Shown: positions 12,556 through 21,423, counted from the first letter of the stretch. The stretch is 64,000 nucleotides of DNA from Marisa cornuarietis (GCA_004794655.1 SMMW01000001.1:15801001-15865000), one strand, 5' to 3'. The notes: generated from the letters alone by a model not told the origin. A program made the numbers and translations.

Positions 12556-15500
12556 CTGTTTAGGCATAGTTGAAATCCAGCCAGAAGCGGACTTTGTTCA
12601 TTTGGAGCACAGCGCGAACATCCAAGACGATCATGTGGTGGGGAGTCAGGACGCAAACATCACGGGAGACAAAAACGATTCCGTTTTCACCTCCGTTATG
12701 AAGAGCGACTACACCACTGGAAATACGTGAGACCTTTATAGCTAGACACACCAGAATAAACTGTAAAACTATTGCCAACCCTCTGACAACGAACGTGTCA
12801 ATGACAAGCTAAACCCATCTTACCTCCCTATTATTTGTTATTTTCTGGAGGTTTTTTTTCCTGAGAAAACACAAAGGAGAGAAGGAAGGAGAGATTAGAG
12901 AATGAAGTTGAAAGAAAAGGGAAGATAGCAAAAAGTAAGTAAATAAAAGTAAGATTATCTTCATAGAATCCAAAAGAATTATGATGTTTGGCTCTTTTAG
13001 GCTTACTACCCATCAGCTACGATCGGTGGAGAAATATGAGAAGCTTTTGGCGAAACCTTTCGCAGAGTCTCATTTCTTCCATACAGACAACTCTGGAGGT
13101 AGGTTCTAAGGCCGACTTTCGTTTTCGGTGTATACTTGTGTATGACTAATTTAAGGGTCTTATCTACCCACCGCCTGACTTATATATATATATATATATA
13201 TAAATTTTGTTAAATGTTCAATGATAATTTATGTGTCTAGTTAACAAAGTCCATCAAATAGAGGCCTTTACAGGTACGCAACTCGAGAGATCCTATTTGC
13301 CAATAAACAACAGTTGCCTCCCCTTTTGACTGTAAACGTCGTAGATCAGTAAAAGCATTTGCCGACAGTTTCCATTCAAAAGAAAAACCAGTTTCTGGAG
13401 ATAAAAAAATAATTAAATTTAAGTTACACTTCAATTCTTTAGAATAACCTGTCGTATTCTGCCTGTGTAGCTCTCTAATTATTTCTAAAATTGGACGCAA
13501 CATCGATGACAATCATGAAGTCGTAAGAATTTTTTCTTAAAAGTCTCCTGTAAATATAAATATATGTGTTACGTTACTACTTCCGCAGGAAATAACTACA
13601 TTACCACAGCAATGGACGATTTCATCAAACCGGAAGAGATGACAGAAGGTAAATTTCCCCCTCCCCCCACACTTTCCGCCACCATCTCTCTCTAAAGCAG
13701 GTCTTTTTTCAGCGCAAGTGCGTATCATGTTGCAACTCTCCTGACCTTCGAACTCGCCTTCGCTCTCTCGATAATTATCTTCCGCGTGCCGATGTCAATC
13801 AGTACAAGCGCGCGTGCGCACAGCCACCATCTCGTGACAGCAGGTGGCGCTTCCTGTCTTCATTCACTGCTCTCTGCTCGTCCATTCACTCCTCTCTCTC
13901 TCTCTCGTGTTCGCGCTCGCTCGCTCGCTGCCGGACCTCCGAGCTCCCCCCCCCTACCCCTGCCCACCATGCGTCCTACTGTGGCCGCTGCCACTAGAGA
14001 GAGTTCGCTGATCGATTCCCTTTCCACCACTGGCGCGCACAGGCGTGGGCGGTTGTATGGATCAAGTTGTGACGTCGCTCGGCAGCCAGCATTCTCTCAG
14101 TTAAGTACAGGGAAAGACGAGGGGTGGAGGGGTTTGTGTGTGGGAGAGGTTAAGAACTCCTTCAAGCAGGCTGGGTTCGGAAACGGACGACCATTCATGG
14201 GTGGCTAAGGAGGACGCCTCTCAACAACGTATTCCTGATTTCAAAAAAGGGGGTGGTGGTGGTGGGGGGGGGGTCAATGTGTGTTTTTCTGGTGCAAGTG
14301 TAAGTTTTTTTCCATGTTTTCTCACCCCTTATGTCCTCGGAAACTTCGTTTAAGAAAGTGAGAGCAGGCCAGCGTTCTAAAGATGACCCGTGACCTTCAC
14401 AACGCATCCACGATGACGTCAAGCTCACAAAGGAAATTCGCCTGAACATCCCGCCCACCAGTCTCTCCTCAGTTTCTGCCGTTGTCGTTATATTCAATCA
14501 TACATACAGTGGCGCAGGAACCGGGGGGTGGGGCAAGGGAGGCAGCAGAACCCCCTCAAAAGGTTACTGAGGAGGCAAGAATGTGAATGTTAACTAACGG
14601 GTCTTGGTTAATGACCGTTAGTTGCTGTTTCGGGTCCAGAAAATCTGGCGGTGTCAACTTCTCAGTCCAAACAGTCTAAAACGATAAACAATTCTTTACT
14701 TTCTTGCTGATGCAAAGTCCAACCACACACACACACACACTCCTGCACTAACTCTCACCCTATTAGCGGCGACACACGCCCGCTTCAACTATAAAAAAAA
14801 CTCAATGGCGATACACGCCTACAATACTCTAAACTACTATAATGGCGACACACGCCCGTCCTAAACCGTGAAACTCAACGGCGACACACGCCTACAATAC
14901 TTTAACCTTCTCGCTTCTTCTTTCTCAACGATCACTGAAACGTTAGGCATGCGCTCTCTTGCTCAAACATTTTGACATCACAGCTTGCGTCATTCATCCA
15001 GATTTGCGTCATTCACCGAGGCTCACGTCATTCACACTTGCTCACGCGCTCGCTAGGATTGACCTAGACCCACTAAAACATTTCATTCGTAACAGTGAAC
15101 GTCGTTCGATGTCAACATGGAGTTTGCACCCCACCTCTTCCCCAAAGCCGACCATCTTTCCACGCCACTGACACAGCAGTCGTCCCCATTCACATCCCAT
15201 AGCAGACCGCATGGCTGGTCAGTCTCCTCTCCATTACAAAAATAAATATGAGTATTTCTCGCACACAGAGGCCAGTCAAGGCGTATGGTCACACAGCCAC
15301 TCAATCAGAACGGTTTCATGTCTACGCGGTTCTCTCGTATGGTGCTTCGCAGATAAACTGAGTTTTCCCTGCTCATCATCTTAACCTTTACCCCCCCAGG
15401 GTTTGGTTCCTACTTACTCTCTTGTACCCGTTTCCATCCTGTCTCCATCCCTCCTCCTCCTCCTCCTCCTCCTCCTCCTCCTCATCATCATCATCCCTTT

Positions 15501-17129
15501 AGCCCTTATTACCTAAGATCCGTGAAAAGTGATACAAGAAAGGAAAAAGAGATCGTAATCGAACATTGTTCGGTTTAAAATGTTCTCTTTCTTCGTTTCT
15601 CTCTTCTGTTATATACTCTTGTTTTGCTACTTTTTGCTCGCTACTCTTATTTGATTAAACTTATTTTTTTAGCTTATTTCATGAGATTTCCGTACTTTAG
15701 CTTCTTTTACTGAACTTACTTATTGATTGAAAATGTATCTATTTAATTATCGAACTCCGCCATTGACTTTTCATTTCCTAGTCTATATCCATGCATTAAT
15801 TTTCATTTATCTTTGCCAACTTGTCATCCGTTTGTTGGCGCTTTTGTTTGTGGGTTTTTTTTCTGTTAGGCTTTTTTGTTGTTTAACTTCTGTTAACTTT
15901 CAGTTCGTTTGTAGTCTTTCGTGCACAACACTTTGAGCTCGCCTTCACACGGGGAAAGGCGGTCTACTAGTTCTATCATTCTTGTTGTTATTGCTATTAT
16001 TATTATTTTCCGAATGAAACATTGCAACACGAATACCTTGTCATCGCAAACTTTTGAATGACGTAATGAGAAACCAAGAGACCGTTGCGAGAATGCTCTC
16101 TGAATGGGGGGGGGGGATGGAGGAAGAAAGGGAGAGAGGGAGAGACTTCTCCTCTCAACCACCAACATCCACCCAACTCCCGGACAGCAGAGAGCAATAT
16201 TCCGACATGGGAGTCAATGAGCCGCCCTCACTCACATCGAGTTCTATTTCCGGAACCATTGCGTTCCAGTTACTAGCCTGTGAATGGAGCCACTTCGCTG
16301 GTCAATGGTTGCGGTCTGTTGCTCTTTTCTTAGCGTTAATAACGTTTCTTTATGGGCGGAGTTGGGTGGGTGGGTTGCAGGGTCACAGGTGACCACATGT
16401 GGTTTTAAATTTGGTCCTTCGTCGTCGACGAAACTTTTCACATTTCAAAAGAGTTCTTAAACATTCCTTTGTTGCTGCTTTCTTTAATGACTTTTGGCAT
16501 AACCTATGGAATACACCTTTTTCACCAACTAAGCCTGAACCACTGAGCTAATCTGCTTGTAAATGATTAACTAACTGTGGTTAGCCAAGTTTCAATAACA
16601 AAGGCTTCATTAGGGGAAGAAGCACTTTTAAATGCGAATGTACCGAGATCTCGAGCACGATATTCACGTTTGTAAACATTAGCTATTTGATGAGAAACGC
16701 TTGTAACGGTGTAGCTCTGGGAAAGAGCAGAAGGGAGACTAGCCACTGGGCTTCTGGAACCCCTTTTTTTCTCAGAGCAGAAATGACGGAAACAAATGTG
16801 TAAATGTTAATGAAGAAACGCCAGAGTGCAGGCTTACTTCTATTTTATGTAGGAATATAAGAAAGACGGAATCTGTAAGCAGAAAAGACCATTTGACCAG
16901 ACTATTTGCGAGGATTTTTCACCTTTTTGGAAGTTGGAAGATCTTGCTAGAATCAGAATGCAGATAATCTCCCCTCTTTTCCTCACAAACAATTTCCCCC
17001 TCCTTCTATATCAAAATGCAGTTTAACTGCAGAGCTACGACAGGCATAAATATTTTCTTGTCTCCAGGCACGACATTTTACACCCCTTTAATTAACTCGT
17101 CAGCACACCTTGTAGGATCAGAGGACTGA
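3601..17129 (+). CDS. Spliced gene: SAXO/TEX45-like axonemal microtubule-associated protein, about 630 aa, 17-18 exons
   Basis: This is the only gene I could assemble end to end. Exons were chosen by GT-AG borders plus phase continuity. The chain starts at an ATG in exon 1 (3601) and ends at TGA 17127-17129. All joins fit except exon 7 to exon 8, which needs the weak candidate exon 6346-6401. The product has no signal peptide, membrane segment or catalytic motif. It is polar and repeats a short unit, H-F-x-L-G-x-D/E: HHFKLGND (exon 3), SQFQLG (exon 6), TLAVGDE (exon 7), THFVVG (exon 13) and HLVGSED (exon 17). Similar units are known from ciliary and sperm-tail microtubule-binding proteins (SAXO, TEX45, PPP1R32 groups), so a structural role on axonemal microtubules is inferred from pattern only. 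Intron 12 carries a 3.2-kb antisense RTE LINE. That the gene is real is well supported; the family name is tentative. Confidence 0.72.
4018..4062 (+). CDS. Exon 2 (15 codons)
   Basis: Lies between a TTTGACAG acceptor and a CAG|GTGAGT donor. It encodes GQKLDRSVSTSSMRQ. Exactly 45 bp, phase 0 on both sides, so it could be skipped without breaking the frame. Confidence 0.65.
4151..4250. repeat. Tandem 26-27-bp repeat in intron 2
   Basis: GTTATCTCCCTTTT(T/C)GCCCAA followed by GACCA repeats from 4151, 4177 and 4204, with a fourth decayed copy near 4230. The TTATCTCCCTTT core is common in mollusc non-coding DNA. Confidence 0.75.
4391..4498 (+). CDS. Exon 3, clearest H-F-x-L-G-x-D repeat unit
   Basis: Acceptor GGTATGCAG, donor AAG|GTGTAC. 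108 bp, phase 0 to 0. It encodes HDHHFKLGNDSGDFVPPNTY followed by a basic stretch ending KPTTK. The HHFKLGNDSGDF core is the best match to the repeat unit of SAXO/TEX45-type proteins. Confidence 0.7.
4738..4776 (+). CDS. Exon 4 (13-codon microexon)
   Basis: Acceptor TTCTTCTTGCAG, donor CCA|GTAAGT, both strong. It encodes TKVIHADKTIRWP. 39 bp and phase 0 on both sides, so it is a frame-neutral small exon. Confidence 0.62.
5075..5134 (+). CDS. Exon 5
   Basis: Acceptor CACCACAG, donor CAG|GTATGC. 60 bp, phase 0 to 0. It encodes ANPERHSRSSEYTSTFSVLQ. The SSEYTSTF segment resembles the short S-x-Y/F elements that separate repeats in axonemal MAP families. The acceptor's pyrimidine tract is poor, so the left border is less certain than the right. 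Confidence 0.58.
5462..5492. repeat. CA microsatellite in intron 5
   Basis: Perfect CA run of 31 bases preceded by GCGCGCG. Confidence 0.95.
5557..5681 (+). CDS. Exon 6
   Basis: Acceptor TTTCTGTTCCCAG, donor CAAAG|GTGACT. It encodes NRECSAPTFPKVNTFKMALP, then a stretch with RFHVQRGSQFQLGCEQQ. The SQFQLG element is another repeat unit. It enters in phase 0 and leaves two bases of the next codon, matched by exon 7. Confidence 0.68.
5970..6125 (+). CDS. Exon 7
   Basis: The acceptor is a tandem CAGCAG, so the exon can start at 5970 or 5973 without changing frame. It encodes SNVSEIQRAYGKATSAGN, then TTHTLAVGDERRKFKLQELA and SSIFRPGDNNNTG. The donor is CAT|GTAACC. It leaves two bases (AT) of the next codon, which does not fit exon 8 directly; an extra exon is required. 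Confidence 0.6.
6346..6401 (+). CDS. Candidate exon 7b that repairs the phase
   Basis: A strong pyrimidine-rich acceptor (GTGTTTTTCAG) precedes an open stretch encoding SGNNATLVEEDIMFKKGM. With the donor at 6402 the exon enters in phase 2 and leaves in phase 1, exactly what is needed between exons 7 and 8. Against it, the following intron would be only 52 bp and its donor (GTGTAT) is weak. Treat as a hypothesis. Confidence 0.35.
6454..6563 (+). CDS. Exon 8
   Basis: Acceptor GGATGTATAG, donor CAG|GTAATC. It encodes GDMHTTAMIDYGPMTRPQGE, then MLGTESGQAQTRAHFQ. It enters needing two bases and ends in phase 0. RAHFQ at the end is a weak copy of the H-F element. Confidence 0.66.
7032..7142 (+). 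CDS. Exon 9
   Basis: Acceptor TGGTTGACAG, donor CAC|GTGAGA. 111 bp, phase 0 to 0. It encodes LGFDPEQKSSMYDKDYELSA, then LATRSVPKLHPPPDAGH. A CA microsatellite of about 55 bp starts six bases into the intron, directly behind the donor. Confidence 0.7.
7149..7203. repeat. CA microsatellite directly behind the exon 9 donor
   Basis: Perfect CA run of about 55 bases beginning six bases inside the intron. On the minus strand the same stretch reads as TG. Confidence 0.95.
7440..7535 (+). CDS. Exon 10
   Basis: Acceptor TTGTCAGCAG, donor GCA|GTCAGT. 96 bp, phase 0 to 0. It encodes VLQKDDEYRNLPKTSQRHHF, then MKPTPLESSVNA. A second acceptor (TTTTGCAG) nine bases downstream would start the exon at 7449 and drop VLQ without a frame change. 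Confidence 0.68.
7752..7842 (+). CDS. Exon 11
   Basis: Acceptor ...CTGCCAAAG, donor CAC|GTAAGT. It encodes GVPKNRLRNSDDSIILSCDT, then SRHAQDRQLS plus one base. Phase 0 in, phase 1 out, which exon 12 fits. The acceptor is purine-rich at its end and is the weak point. Confidence 0.58.
8160..8293 (+). CDS. Exon 12
   Basis: Acceptor GACTTTTGCAG, donor GCA|GTGAGT. It completes the split CTG codon, then encodes SHSDYQRPPPSYRPSTLKQA and FKVPFLHTKIPLPYSQPARE, ending SETA in phase 0. Proline-rich. The next exon lies 3.7 kb away, beyond the inserted LINE. Confidence 0.68.
8767..8778. repeat. Target-site duplication, 3'-side copy
   Basis: AATTACGGGACT directly abuts the tail of the minus-strand LINE. 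The identical 12 bases recur at 11971-11982 on the other side. The flanking bases differ (G versus T before the repeat). Confidence 0.92.
8790..10301 (-). pseudogene. LINE reverse transcriptase domain
   Basis: Third segment, open for about 500 codons; its first Met is at 10193, but in-frame homology (KTGKAAGPDGIP) begins upstream. Counted from that Met: RT motif 2 near GYLVKLPKKGD (22-32), QAGFRQGRS (72-80), motif A DFEKAFD (108-114), RQGCMLSP (166-173), catalytic FADD (208-211), then YLGSIV. The C-terminal GWIGHTLRKP segment is common in RTE-like and related LINEs. Catalytic aspartates are present, so the domain itself looks undamaged. The protein would copy LINE RNA at the nicked target. 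Confidence 0.9.
10268..11401 (-). pseudogene. LINE endonuclease C-terminal part plus linker
   Basis: Second segment of the LINE frame. It carries the remaining endonuclease motifs: IMGDMNAKVG (residues 34-43, with the catalytic Asp and Asn), TWTSPDG (93-99), QIDHI (104-108) and the catalytic histidine motif SDHHL (131-135). A lysine- and glutamine-rich linker follows, leading toward the RT. The frame ends at 10268 shortly after an 8-bp tandem repeat that shifts it away from the RT frame. Confidence 0.87.
10302..10325. repeat. Three-copy 8-bp repeat at the LINE frameshift
   Basis: GGTTGGTG occurs three times in a row, exactly where the endonuclease-linker frame and the RT frame lose register. 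The offset between the two frames equals one 8-bp unit (modulo 3), so replication slippage by one unit is the simplest explanation of the break. Confidence 0.85.
11331..11909 (-). pseudogene. LINE endonuclease, N-terminal part
   Basis: First segment of the broken LINE frame. After a 60-residue threonine-rich leader it shows the opening strand of an APE-type endonuclease, GTWNIRTL (residues 65-72), and the metal-binding glutamate in CETRW (residues 96-100). It then continues through SQGVAVLM to IIQCYAPTN. The frame is lost in an A/G-rich run near 11350-11370 and the homology continues in the next frame. The shift equals one extra base or two missing bases. Confidence 0.85.
11971..11982. repeat. 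Target-site duplication, 5'-side copy
   Basis: Second copy of AATTACGGGACT, directly adjoining the 5' end of the LINE. Together the pair fixes the insertion borders to the base. Confidence 0.92.
12038..12236 (+). CDS. Exon 13, longest exon
   Basis: Acceptor TGGTGTTCGCAG, donor TCAG|GTAAGA. It encodes NNYSGVLAGGVHAMDRRRSR, then KATHFVVGYNQPEFTSHNSL and further to YVRPS. THFVVGYNQPEF is a full repeat unit. A competing donor (TAT|GTAAGA) 13 bases upstream would break the frame with exon 14. Phase 0 in, phase 1 out. Confidence 0.72.
12502..12555. repeat. ATCA tetranucleotide array abutting the exon 14 acceptor
   Basis: About 13 perfect AATC units, ending eight bases before the acceptor AG at 12562-12563. 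It occupies the region normally holding the branch site and polypyrimidine tract. Confidence 0.95.
12564..12726 (+). CDS. Exon 14
   Basis: Acceptor AACTGTTTAG, donor ATAC|GTGAGA. It encodes GIVEIQPEADFVHLEHSANI (first codon split), then QDDHVVGSQDANITGDKNDS and VFTSVMKSDYTTGN. Acidic. Phase 1 in, two bases left over. The acceptor sits only eight bases after a 54-bp ATCA-type tetranucleotide array. Confidence 0.68.
13001..13098 (+). CDS. Exon 15
   Basis: Acceptor GGCTCTTTTAG, donor GGAG|GTAGGT. It encodes LTTHQLRSVEKYEKLLAKPF, then AESHFFHTDNSG plus one base. SHFF is a degenerate repeat element. Phase fits both neighbours. Confidence 0.68.
13179..13202. repeat. TA microsatellite in intron 15
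   Basis: Perfect alternating TA run of about 24 bases. Confidence 0.9.
13589..13648 (+). CDS. Exon 16
   Basis: Acceptor CTACTTCCGCAG, donor GAAG|GTAAAT. It encodes NNYITTAMDDFIKPEEMTE, with split glycine codons at both ends. Phase 1 in, phase 1 out. It is followed by a 3.4-kb intron. Confidence 0.66.
13780..14110. other. CpG-rich, pyrimidine-rich block in intron 16
   Basis: The block contains clustered CGCGCG, GCTCGCTCGCTCGC and CTCTCTCTCTCTCTCGTG, standing out from AT-rich surroundings. A 140-codon frame runs through it, but its texture is low-complexity. It could be an internal promoter or an unmethylated island; nothing proves this. Confidence 0.35.
14768..14915. repeat. Alternating tandem repeat of about 37 bp in intron 16
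   Basis: GGCGA(C/T)ACACGCC occurs at 14768, 14807, 14844 and 14880. Copies 2 and 4 share CTACAATACT after the motif, and copies 1 and 3 share CCG. The array therefore reads A-B-A-B with a dimer of about 75 bp. Confidence 0.75.
15451..15496. repeat. CTC/ATC trinucleotide array
   Basis: A run of CTC triplets passing into TCA/ATC triplets, in intron 16. Confidence 0.9.
17068..17129 (+). CDS. Candidate terminal exon 17 with stop codon
   Basis: Acceptor TTCTTGTCTCCAG, then TTFYTPLINSSAHLVGSED and TGA. It enters in the required phase 1. The final HLVGSED fits the repeat unit seen in exons 3, 7 and 13, which is the main argument for the assignment. No clean AATAAA follows; AATATAAAG at about 17146 is a possible weak polyadenylation signal. 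It could belong to another transcript. Confidence 0.5.
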
Positions 17130-17481
17130 ATGCAAAGAAACAAAATATAAAGAACCTAGCCACTTTCCAAGCCAAACAAACAAAATTATTTTGGCTTTCG
17201 TCAGATTGCTCACGTGTAAGCTGTCGTGCTCTAAAAAATCTTTTCATTTTCTTGTGATTTTTGATCTTGATGAATCTTAATTCTGCAAAGTTTTATGAAT
17301 CACGATATTCTTGTGTAATCATCTTGCAGGATGTTTATAGACTCCAGGAAATAGGGAGTCTGCAGACTGCAGGGCGTTTCTGAGATGTGCTCGGTTCACA
17401 CAGTGAAAGCCACGATCTACCATTAAATGCTAGTGGGTGAGACGGGGGTGGAAAGGAAGGCAGATAAAATTGTATCCTAAA

Positions 17482-17537
<56 letters not shown>

Positions 17538-17754
17538 TATGTGCGTGTGTCTATGTGCGTGCGTACCTGTTTCTTTCTTACTATAATGATAGTCAAAGGA
17601 CAACATCAGAAGTGCTGTCTAAACTACCATGGATGTAACAAAGACTCATCGTGGCGCAGTCTTGTAACTCCCGTTTATTTTCTCTCTTAAATGTTTGCGT
17701 TCTTTGTTAAATCGTTTTTCTTATACGTTGTGCAGCGTCATTGTATTCCTCACC
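17130..17754. other. Non-coding stretch after the assembled gene
   Basis: AT-rich, with a TG microsatellite at 17485-17536. The region includes a possible weak polyadenylation signal near 17146. No further exon was recognised. Confidence 0.45.
17485..17536. repeat. TG microsatellite
   Basis: Perfect TG run of about 52 bases followed by imperfect TCTATGTGCGTGTG copies. Confidence 0.95.
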
Positions 17755-18105
17755 TTCGCACCACCAGAAGCCTCAACTTCCTTAGACATTTGCTTTCACT
17801 AGGACGTTAGCAAAGCCGATCTCAAGAGACACGGTCTCCTCAATTCGTGTTTCGTCTCTCGGGGTGGTCGCTTTACCCATCACTGTCGAGCCACTCGGTA
17901 GCAGTCCGTAGATCTTCGCATTGTCTGCCAGCGCAGCTCTGACGACATGTATGCACGTGCGCCCTCACTACACCGGCGTCACCACGAAGCTCTCCATCCT
18001 GTCGCCAACTCTCCTGCCCCCCCCCGCCCCACCTTCACTCACCCTAGAAAGATTTGAACCACTCCATTGCTCGGCGTCTGGCTCCTAGAATCGCTGCGCT
18101 TTTAT
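17755..18105 (-). mobile_element. Probable tRNA-derived SINE, minus strand
   Basis: On the minus strand a B-box-like GGTTCAAATCTTT (18060-18048) follows AGCGCAGCGATTCTAG and GCCGAGCAATGGAG, which has tRNA-like spacing. The body downstream contains GTTGGCGACAGGATGGAG and GTGACGCCGGTGTAGTG. The A box is degenerate and no target duplication was found, so borders are approximate. Confidence 0.42.
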
Positions 18106-18594
18106 AGTTTACGAGGTTGGCGATGGTCGAACGACTTCTCGAATTTCTTTGCACCTCGCGCGTGTATGCGTAAGGTCCGGAATGAAGGGCTGGGTGTCTC
18201 TTCAGCAGGAAATAAATACTCCACCCGGGGAATTTCGTTCCTGTAGAAACATGGGATGGGAGAAAAGGGGTTGGGTGATGGCGAGGGTGGAGGGAGCAAT
18301 GCTGGGAAGAACTTGGCGATAGTTCATCTTCTTCTGAACTTGAGTGTTAGTTTTACATTCGCGGCACCCGTTAGTGTCAGGCGCTTAGCCCCCGGGGATG
18401 CCATAAAGCTCGCTGTTCGTCGTAAACCTTGGACTTAGCCCCACAGTTCGTACTCATGAGGCTGGCACTGGACAGAACTGGCCGAACTGATAGGAGACTG
18501 GTGGCAGGGTGTTTCGTATCGTGAATATTTAGAATCAGTAGCACTCTACAAACAGAAAACCGCATGTATGAGAACGAAAGGACAAGCAAACTTA

Positions 18595-18735
18595 ACAAAA
18601 TTGGACTACGCATAATCTGGACTACGTACAGACTGCGTATCATGTAAACAGCGCATAATATAGACTAGGTATTTTATGGCCTATGTATAGCATAGACTAC
18701 GTAGCATATGGACTTCTTTGGGACTGAGAATAATG
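18595..18735. repeat. Degenerate GACTACGTA/GCATAAT repeat
   Basis: GGACTACGCATAAT, GGACTACGTACAGACTGCG, CAGCGCATAATATAGACTAG, ATAGACTACGTAGCATA and GGACTTC...AATAATGTGGACTTC follow one another. It resembles the array interrupted by the LINE at 8710-12030. Confidence 0.5.
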
Positions 18736-18825
18736 TGGACTTCAGATGGACGACTATGTTATAGCGTATAATAATGATAAAAAGTTGCTTTCCAAAGTGC
18801 TTTACCCTACCATGAAAGGCTTCAC

Positions 18826-18833
18826 ATGATGAC

Positions 18834-18915
<82 letters not shown>

Positions 18916-18916
18916 T
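18826..18916. repeat. GAT trinucleotide microsatellite
   Basis: About 29 ATG/GAT triplets, nearly perfect. It creates artificial poly-Met and poly-Ser frames on the two strands. Confidence 0.97.
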
Positions 18917-19637
18917 GTAGCCACTCATCTCGAGAAGAAGATGTATTCTATCAGCATAGAAAACGTCTGCAGTCTTGCAGTTGCGTGGAATCTTTGCGAA
19001 GTCAATCAAGTTATTCTTTCGAAAAAGTAGCTCACTTGTATGAAAGCTCAGCTCACATTCTTTGCTGCAGTGACCTTGCTTTTTTGCAGATAAAAATATC
19101 ATTTCATCAACACACATCTTGTTAGAGCATCACGCTAATGGTCATTGTAAGATTAACTTCCTAGAGATGCATAATGTCAACCATGTCGGACTTGTTTTTA
19201 CTGCGCACAGAGCTCAGCCTCAAAACTTTGGAGCAGTTGCAGAAAAGGGAAAAAAGAAGTCTGAAACCGACTCTGCTGATGCTTACATCTACAATCTAAG
19301 TAATGGCAAGATGGCGCAGATGTGGCAGTAGAAATAATCTGGTTAGAAACAGAGCAAACGTGACACGGACACAGAAATAAACCCAAGAACATAGCAAATC
19401 GCGTAACAGATGCACAGATGAATATTAGAGACAAAAGTGACAAAGAGCAGTCGCCTTCTTGCCAGCTAGGCGACAGGGACATCGCTGTCTTGGACTATAC
19501 ATCATAATTACACACACTAGAAAAGATCAAGCTGGACTTGTCAACTCTAAATAAGAAAAGCTGATAACAGCTTTGACGGGTGCAAATTATACTGTCATTT
19601 TCTTTCTTTCTCCTTTTTTTTTTTTTTTTTTTTGTAG

Positions 19638-19806
19638 GCCGCAACCGACTGGCTGCGAAATAAATGTGGATCCAGATGAAGCAGCGAGGTGGAGATGTAA
19701 ACAGCGAGGTCGGAGAAGACATTCAGCCACCTCGACAAGACCTGCTCTGAGAAACAGACCAGTTCGTCAGCGTCAGTTATGTCTTTTCACACGGAACGCC
19801 CCGCGG
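19638..19806 (+). CDS. Exon-like island, unknown gene
   Basis: A very strong acceptor (over 20 pyrimidines then GTAG) opens a 169-bp segment ending at a good donor (CGCGG|GTGAGC). One frame is open, reading PQPTGCEINVDPDEAARWRC and then an arginine-rich stretch RRRHSATSTRP. The other two frames contain stops. There is no partner exon and no recognisable domain. It may be a coding exon, a non-coding RNA exon or chance. Confidence 0.25.
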
Positions 19807-20062
19807 GTGAGCAAGGAGAAACATTGCTGCTGGGACAAGAAATAACTGACGAGTGGTTAAAGTAACAGCGACACATCTCCGGGATGGAATCCGACTCCAA
19901 GTCTAAACTAAACCAAGCCAACTCGATCTAATCTTGTTTTTAAAATATATACAAACAAATCTGCTTTTTAGTGTCGTGCCTCCTTGCATATCACGCAACA
20001 GGCATTAAGCGGACGGCCCGGTGTTCAGTCACAGCTTCAATTAAAATAAAAATATTCTTTGT

Positions 20063-20125
20063 GTGAGTGAGTGAGTGAGTGAGTGAGTGAGTGAGTGAGT
20101 GAGTGAGTGAGTGAGTGAGTGAGTG
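20063..20125. repeat. GTGA tetranucleotide microsatellite
   Basis: About 15 perfect GTGA units. Confidence 0.97.
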
Positions 20126-21419
20126 AAAATACAGATTTGCTTTATGTTAGTGAGTTTCCCAAATATGTTCTCACGTTTCTGATATTTTACATTGGCATTT
20201 CTTCCACTACAACGGGGATGAGGGCTAATGGCGAAAATAAGCGGCCTTCAACAAGTAGGACAACTTCGCCTTCAAGCGCCATCTTAGACAGTTCCTCTTA
20301 TGTGCACCTATCAAAATATTCCTTGCTTTCAGCCGCAGTAGACGAATGAAATCTCTAAAAGAGAATAAATAAATAACGCACACGCAAAACATATGAGAGG
20401 CAAGTCACCTACCTTAAAGACAAAAACAAAACAAAAAACAAATAAAGTTAAAACAAACAAGCTATCCACAGCTGTTTGCACTCCGTGCAGCTCTCGTCAT
20501 AGGAAGGAGAAAACAGAAGGAATAGAAGCGTGGAATGAGATAGAGAAGATAAACCCGAGGTAAACACCACCGGAGATTCTAGTAAATAGTCTCGTACATG
20601 CTTTTCCAGTGCCTTGACACCATTTTGTATCAGTAATCTGCCCGAACTGCAATGTCGCAGTTGGGTTATGTAAGTTTCAACAGGATTCGCTTCATGACAA
20701 ACATTTTGTCTTTTCTTAGAAGTATTTTTCCCCTCTACCCTTCTCTTCACACAAGTTGTTGTGATGTCAACGAGATCCCGTTCCACCGAAATTAAATCAC
20801 ATTTTAGTTGCAAGCCACTGGATTAATTCTTTTCCACACTTATCCCGACAGCCAAGTCTCACTCAAATCTCAATGTCAGACACCAAAACCCTAGCTTACC
20901 AAATAAATCGTTTATTTACAGTTTTGCAATCATCGATCTTTTTAAGGTAATTATATATATATATATATATGCGCACGCACGAAAATTAGTTTATGCTATA
21001 CACTAATTTAAATGTAAGAATATCTACAAGGTTAAGTATTTAGAACCTAAAGAAAACCTCAAATAAAATGGTTTGAACTAACAGTACCTTCGCTATGAGA
21101 ATAGGGCACCTACTTGACTGTCGTTTTCCTATTTGTTGGCAAAAATAAAAGCTTCGTGTTGCTCGAGTCTACATGATAATAAATGCACGTAGGTCGTGTG
21201 TGCGTTTGTGTCTCCGCACTCTAACTGAAAGCATGATTGAAAGTATGGATGTGTGTTCGCACATCTAAATCAACACGAGTGTAATATATGAGACAAAGAG
21301 GCAACCACAGATGAAAAGGAAAAGTCATGCAATCTTGTCGTATCAAGTGATTGAATTGAAAAGGACACTTTGCATAACTAATTAAGTGATTTATCCTCCT
21401 TGACCTACGTCGTCGTGTC

Positions 21420-21423
<4 letters not shown>

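Noticed and set aside
18674..19117. Minus-strand 147-codon frame with a long serine run and plus-strand poly-Met frame
   Set aside because: Both are translations of the GAT trinucleotide microsatellite.
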